The notes under the pieces: model-generated
Told to the model about the DNA's origin: nothing
The model's input: the letters and a program-made list of their open reading frames with translations, nothing else
Database searches by the model: none
Shown: in pieces, positions 60,086-64,000 of the stretch
Layout: every line of letters starts with the position of its first letter
Numbering within the stretch: the first letter of the stretch is position 1
Translations under genes and position numbers: made by a program
Source: Desulfobacterales bacterium
GTDB lineage: Bacteria > Desulfobacterota > Desulfobacteria > Desulfobacterales > SURF-7
Reading direction: 5' to 3'
Assembly (NCBI GenBank): GCA_028277765.1
Contig: JANQFQ010000073.1
Span: 1-64,000, forward strand
Length of the DNA: 64,000 nt

Positions 60086-61084
60086 ATGGAGTTAAAAGGG
60101 AAAAAAATTCTTGTGACAGGCTCAGCTGGTTTTATCGGAAGTCATTTGGTTGAAACGCTGCATGAACTCGGTTATGATGTCAGAGCATTCGTGCATTACA
60201 ATTCATTTAACACATGGGGTTGGCTTGATACGTTACATAAAGATATCATTAATGAAATTGAAGTTTTTATAGGGGATATTCGTGATGCTGGCAGTGTCAG
60301 GAACGCGATGAAGGATGTTAATGTGGTTTTACACCTTGCGGCCCTTATCGGTATTCCATATAGTTATTATTCACCTGAAAGTTACGTTGATACAAATATC
60401 AAAGGCACCTTGAATGTTTTGCAAGCTGCAAGGGATATAGCTTGTGAAAAAATTCTTGTGACATCAACTTCAGAGGTTTACGGTACAGCACAGTATGTTC
60501 CGATTGATGAAAACCATCCTTTCCAGGGACAGTCTCCATATTCCGCGACCAAAATCGGCGCGGACAGGATTGCAGAATCTTTTTTCAGGAGTTTTGAACT
60601 CCCCATAACCATTGTAAGGCCGTTTAATACGTATGGCCCACGTCAATCAGCGAGAGCGGTTATTCCAACAATTATTACACAGCTACTATCAGGTGCTAAA
60701 GAAATTAAACTTGGCGACCTTCATCCAACTAGAGACCTGGTTTATGTGAAGGATACGGTCCAGGGTTTTATTGAACTTGCCAGGTCTAACAGTTCTGTAG
60801 GGCAGGAAATAAATATCGCTACCCAGAGTGAAATTTCTATCGGTGAACTTGCAGAAACAATAATAGAACTGATAAATCCTGATGCGGTTATCATTTCTGA
60901 TGAAGCCAGGATTCGACCAAAAGCGAGTGAGGTTGAAAGACTCTTGGGGAGTAACAAAATAATTAAGGAACTTACAGATTGGAAGCTTTCATATAGTATT
61001 AAACAGGGGCTTACTGAAACAATCGCCTGGTTCAGGGAGAGTGACAATCTACATCGTTATAAAAGCGATATATATAATGTATAA
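60086..61084 (+). CDS. LegB-like NAD-dependent 4,6-dehydratase
   Basis: 332 residues. GSAGFIGSHLVETL is followed by VHYNSFNTWGWLD, a distinctive stretch of the LegB-type (legionaminic acid pathway) dehydratases. TSTSEVYG and SPYSATK supply the active site, and RPFNTYGPRQSARAVIPT follows. LegB acts on a GDP- or UDP-GlcNAc in legionaminate synthesis; none of the other legionaminate genes (LegC, LegI, LegF types) is visible in the window. So the same step may feed a different sugar, together with the nucleotidyltransferase 21 nt downstream. Confidence 0.82.
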   Translation: MELKGKKILVTGSAGFIGSHLVETLHELGYDVRAFVHYNSFNTWGWLDTLHKDIINEIEVFIGDIRDAGSVRNAMKDVNVVLHLAALIGIPYSYYSPESYVDTNIKGTLNVLQAARDIACEKILVTSTSEVYGTAQYVPIDENHPFQGQSPYSATKIGADRIAESFFRSFELPITIVRPFNTYGPRQSARAVIPTIITQLLSGAKEIKLGDLHPTRDLVYVKDTVQGFIELARSNSSVGQEINIATQSEISIGELAETIIELINPDAVIISDEARIRPKASEVERLLGSNKIIKELTDWKLSYSIKQGLTETIAWFRESDNLHRYKSDIYNV

Positions 61085-61105
61085 AAATTTAATGGAGGCA
61101 ATAGA

Positions 61106-61816
61106 ATGCAGGCAGTAATACTTGCCGGTGGTAAAGGATCAAGGCTTAAACCGTTTACAACAGCTATACCAAAACCGCTTATGCCTATTGATGATTTGCC
61201 AATACTTGAAATTGTATTGCGGCAGTTAAAGTACTATGGCTTTTCAGATGTTATACTGGCTGTGAACCATCTGGCGCAGCTTATTATGACGTTTTTTGGA
61301 AATGGTGAAAAGCTGGGATTAAATATAAAATATTCGATGGAAGATAAGATGCTCGGTACGGCAGGCCCGTTAAGCCTTATTAACAATCTTGAGGAACATT
61401 TTCTTGTTTTAAATGGTGATCTTCTGACGACATTAAATTTTGATGAACTGTTCAAATATCATGTAAACGTAAAAAGTGATGCTACGCTTTCAGCGTATAA
61501 GCAGGATATTAAAATTGATCTGGGAGTACTTGAGATTGAAAAAGAAGAGCTTGTCGATTATGTCGAAAAACCGGTTTACAGCTATATGGTCAGTACTGGT
61601 ATTTATGTGCTCAACAGGGAAGTCGTTGAATATGTCCCCAAAAATGAAAAAATGGATCTACCCGATTTGATTATGGCGCTTAAGCGGGAGAATAAAACGG
61701 TTAAATGTTATCAGGGGGATTATTACTGGCTTGATATCGGGCGTATCAATGATTATGAAGAATCAGTGGAAATATTTAAAGCACGAAGGTCTGAATTCCT
61801 GCCATTTGATAAATAA
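61106..61816 (+). CDS. Sugar-1-phosphate nucleotidyltransferase (partner of LegB-like dehydratase)
   Basis: 236 residues with ILAGGKGSRLKPFTTAIPKPL at the N-terminus, then KMLGTAGPLSLI, LVLNGDLLTTL (metal site) and GDYYWLDIGRINDYEE at the C-terminus. It resembles the nucleotidyltransferase half of PtmE but has no CBS domains. A GDP- or UDP-sugar could be made. It and the LegB-like gene are likely functional partners. Confidence 0.85.
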   Translation: MQAVILAGGKGSRLKPFTTAIPKPLMPIDDLPILEIVLRQLKYYGFSDVILAVNHLAQLIMTFFGNGEKLGLNIKYSMEDKMLGTAGPLSLINNLEEHFLVLNGDLLTTLNFDELFKYHVNVKSDATLSAYKQDIKIDLGVLEIEKEELVDYVEKPVYSYMVSTGIYVLNREVVEYVPKNEKMDLPDLIMALKRENKTVKCYQGDYYWLDIGRINDYEESVEIFKARRSEFLPFDK

Positions 61817-61831
61817 TTGGATAGAGAAAAA

Positions 61832-62965
61832 ATGAAAGTACTTCTTCTAGGCAGTTCAAAGTCTGTTTACACAAATAACCTGGCATCAAATCTTATAGCA
61901 CTGGATGTTGAAGTTGAATTGTTGGACTGTAAAAAACTAATTCATGTTGACTATGTAAATAATACCAAAAAGAAGTTGAACTCGATTTTGCCCAATATCG
62001 ACGGTATTCCGAAGTTAACTAATATCAATCGCAAATATGCTTTAAGAAGGTTTATTAACAATCTTAAAACAAAGTATGATATATGCAATATCCATTCAAT
62101 AAATACGCGTTATATACCTCTGCTTGATAGCATACTGAGTATTTCGAATTATCTAGTTGCCACAGTATGGGGATCTGATTATTTTCGCGCGAGCAAAAAG
62201 GTAAGGGAATCACACACTGCCATATATGATTTAGCAGATCGAATTACGTTTAATAATGAAGAAGCTGAAAAAGATTTTCAGGAATTCTACCGGGATAAAT
62301 ATAGAGATAAAACATGTATATACAGATTTGGTCTTACAATTCTAGATGCGATATCGAAAATTAAAGAAGAAGAAAAACGTGATCTGTCAAAAGAAAAAAT
62401 GGGTTTTAGGCGTGATGATGTTATTGTTACATGCGGATATAATGCCAAGAAGTCACAGCAGCATGAAGCGGTAATCCGGTCTATATCATCTGTATCCAGT
62501 GACCTTCCAGGTAATGTTGTTTTTGCTTTTCCGATAACCTATGGCGACCGGGAACTTATACCGAAGATTGAAAAACTCTTGCGTTCTTCCGAGATCAATT
62601 ATCATGTTTTCAAAGAATTTATGAGTGAGGAAGATGTGGCCCGGTTACGGTTGATTTCTGACGTTATGGTCCATGTCCAGATAACGGATCAGTTGTCAGG
62701 CTCAATGCAGGAAGCAATGTTCGCTGAAAATTTGATCATTACCGGAGACTGGCTTCCCTATAAAATATTTGAAAGCAAAGGAGCTGTCTTGTTCAAAGTC
62801 AGCAGTGCTGATGGAGTGGGGCCAAAAATTGCTGATTGTTTAAAAAACTATGATGATTATAAGGAGACGTGTAAGCTGAACCAGCCGGTTGTATCAGATA
62901 TGGCAAGCTGGGGAAAGAACGCACGAAAATGGAAAATGTTATATGAAGATTTGTGCAGTCATTAA
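61832..62965 (+). CDS. GT4-like glycosyltransferase
   Basis: ATG 61832 is preferred to the TTG at 61817. 378 residues of apparent GT-B fold. The N-terminal half starts KVLLLGSSKSVYTNNLA; ATVWGSDYFRA and NNEEAEKDFQEFY follow. The C-terminal half has VTCGYNAKKSQQHEAVI, FMSEEDVARLRLISDVMVHVQ and LSGSMQEAMFAENLIITG, corresponding to the donor site. Motifs are weaker than in the other GT4 genes, so the family call is moderate. It overlaps the frame upstream of the deacetylase gene. Confidence 0.7.
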   Translation: MKVLLLGSSKSVYTNNLASNLIALDVEVELLDCKKLIHVDYVNNTKKKLNSILPNIDGIPKLTNINRKYALRRFINNLKTKYDICNIHSINTRYIPLLDSILSISNYLVATVWGSDYFRASKKVRESHTAIYDLADRITFNNEEAEKDFQEFYRDKYRDKTCIYRFGLTILDAISKIKEEEKRDLSKEKMGFRRDDVIVTCGYNAKKSQQHEAVIRSISSVSSDLPGNVVFAFPITYGDRELIPKIEKLLRSSEINYHVFKEFMSEEDVARLRLISDVMVHVQITDQLSGSMQEAMFAENLIITGDWLPYKIFESKGAVLFKVSSADGVGPKIADCLKNYDDYKETCKLNQPVVSDMASWGKNARKWKMLYEDLCSH

Positions 62966-62991
62966 ATAAATGTACAGATCAAGGAGGGATT

Positions 62992-63630
62992 GTGATAGCT
63001 GATAAACATCGTATACTGGTCATTGCGCCGCATACTGATGACGGCGAATTAGGATGCGGCGCATCCATAGCAAAATTTGTTGAGCAGGGAAAGGATGTCT
63101 ATTACGCTGCTTTTTCAATTTGTGAAGAATCGGTTCCAGAAGGATTTCCGAAAAATATTCTTGAAATTGAAGTCAAAGAGGCAATAAAAAAACTCGGTAT
63201 AAAACAGGAAAATCTGATTGTAAAAAAATATCCGGTAAGAAAGTTTTATTCCCACCGCCAGGAGATCCTGGAGGATATGGTTGTCATTGACAGGGAGATA
63301 AAGCCTGACTTGATATTTATGCCGTCCTGTTTTGATATACACCAGGATCATAGTACTGTTTTTGAAGAAGGGAGGCGGGCATTTAAAAAAAGTTCTATAC
63401 TCGGTTATGAATTCATGTGGAACAATTTCTCATTTGAGACCACGTGTTTTTGTGTTGTCAACCAGCAACAGATTGATAAAAAAATTGAGGCTATCGAAGA
63501 ATATAAATCCCAGGGACACCGGTTTTATTCTACGAAAAAAGTAGTTACAGGACTGGCAACTTACCGGGGTTTACAGATTTCCGAAGAATACGCAGAAGCA
63601 TTTCAAGCTATAAGATGGATCGTCAGGTAA
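62992..63630 (+). CDS. PIG-L family deacetylase
   Basis: GTG 62992 is chosen because AGGAGG (62982-62987) sits 4 nt upstream; the open frame further upstream overlaps the GT gene. 212 residues. The zinc motif is PHTDDGE (residues 13-19, a variant of PHPDDE) and the second histidine site is FDIHQDHS. PIG-L enzymes de-N-acetylate N-acetyl sugars such as GlcNAc derivatives. In a polysaccharide locus this gives an amino sugar that can then be acylated or formylated. Confidence 0.87.
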   Translation: MIADKHRILVIAPHTDDGELGCGASIAKFVEQGKDVYYAAFSICEESVPEGFPKNILEIEVKEAIKKLGIKQENLIVKKYPVRKFYSHRQEILEDMVVIDREIKPDLIFMPSCFDIHQDHSTVFEEGRRAFKKSSILGYEFMWNNFSFETTCFCVVNQQQIDKKIEAIEEYKSQGHRFYSTKKVVTGLATYRGLQISEEYAEAFQAIRWIVR

Positions 63631-63636
63631 TAACAG

Positions 63637-64000
63637 ATGAAGATTGTTTTCATAAGCGGGACCGGTAGGTCTGGAACAAACATTACAAAAGAGATTTTTA
63701 TACGGCATTCAATGGTCGTGTCACTCCCTTTTGAATACCGGTTTATTATAGATCCTGAGGGGATCGTCGATTTTTATAACAGTATCACATCAACCTGGTC
63801 GCCGTTTATGGCGGACCATAAGATTAAAAAACTTGAAGCTTTCCTGAAGAACCTTTCAAAAAAAAGTTTTTTTGAAAGGTTGTTTTCACGGATCCTAAAA
63901 TTTTACGATAAAACCGGAAAAAAAATTACACCTCCACCATACGCGGACTGGGAGTTGAACAGATGGCTGCCGGAATTTGAAACGCACTCGGATAACTTGA
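63637..64000 (+). CDS. Sulfotransferase-like protein, N-terminal part (truncated by window edge)
   Basis: The frame starts at ATG 63637, 6 nt after the deacetylase stop, and runs off the end of the window. The 5'-phosphosulfate-binding loop is clear: VFISGTGRSGTNI near residues 4-16. The later visible sequence (LPFEYRFIIDPEG, WELNRWLPEF) is not diagnostic. Sulfotransferases of this type use PAPS to sulfate carbohydrates or lipids. A related P-loop kinase-like fold is possible until the 3' end is seen. Confidence 0.7.
   Translation, partial: MKIVFISGTGRSGTNITKEIFIRHSMVVSLPFEYRFIIDPEGIVDFYNSITSTWSPFMADHKIKKLEAFLKNLSKKSFFERLFSRILKFYDKTGKKITPPPYADWELNRWLPEFETHSDNL

Noticed and set aside
1-64000. 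CRISPR array, tRNA or rRNA genes
   Set aside because: No regularly spaced identical repeats and no tRNA-like cloverleaf or rRNA segment was noticed on reading.

Overview
The window looks like a surface-polysaccharide locus, O-antigen or capsule type, from a Gram-negative bacterium. The evidence is lipoprotein and outer-membrane-type signal sequences, an ABC (Wzm/Wzt) polysaccharide exporter, many nucleotide-sugar enzymes and many glycosyltransferases. A deltaproteobacterial (Desulfobacterota-like) host is the best guess. It rests on the moderately AT-rich composition by eye, the TIGR02147-type regulator beside giant lipoproteins, FG-GAP/PKD secreted proteins, and short intergenic repeats of a kind I associate with such genomes. 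That placement is inference. Almost everything reads on the + strand; only an AEC-type permease and a small zinc-ribbon protein are on the - strand.

Layout. 1-6462: the end of gmd with fcl (GDP-fucose route), a 0.48 kb repeat-rich gap, then a GT2-GT4 fusion, a sugar-nucleotide SDR and a WecA/WbpL-type priming transferase. 6463-10537: an unrelated cassette of two BamE-like lipoproteins, a secreted protein, an AEC permease, a 40-residue membrane ORF and an isochorismatase-like hydrolase. 10538-18880: a TIGR02147 regulator with two giant exported proteins (beta-helix and FG-GAP/PKD) that share a C-terminal repeat module, ending in a clear terminator. 18881-19898: a zinc-ribbon gene and a regulatory/repeat region with two back-to-back palindromes. 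19899-29286: a winged-helix regulator, two enzymes of the diacetamido-uronic acid route (WlbA, WlbB) placed around CDP-6-deoxysugar genes (RfbF, RfbG, an RmlC-like epimerase), a methyltransferase, the decayed remains of an older Wzm-Wzt pair, a GmhA-like isomerase and the intact Wzm-Wzt pair.

29336-41181 is the most unusual stretch. Two radical-SAM/SPASM proteins and two AsnB-type amidotransferases are interleaved with a formyltransferase, a WbqC protein, a sugar dehydratase, a DegT aminotransferase, a lipoprotein phosphoesterase and a glycosyltransferase-like protein. 41228-45521 is a DUF4956-CotH-VTC (polyphosphate polymerase domain) trio. 45573-64000 holds glycosyltransferases, a second DegT enzyme, acyltransferase, a frameshifted polytopic membrane protein, two nucleotidyltransferase/SDR pairs (one SDR LegB-like), a compact WbvR-WbvB-WbvD-like set expected to make UDP-L-RhaNAc/UDP-L-QuiNAc, a PIG-L deacetylase and the start of a sulfotransferase-like gene.

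How it fits together (inference): precursors for several rare sugars are made in the cytoplasm, a WbpL-like enzyme primes undecaprenyl phosphate, glycosyltransferases build the chain, and Wzm/Wzt exports it, the Wzt C-terminal domain probably recognising the finished chain. Tight spacing, 4-8 nt overlaps and repeated TTG/GTG starts suggest long polycistronic units. Pseudogenes and the mix of pathways point to a locus assembled by repeated replacement.
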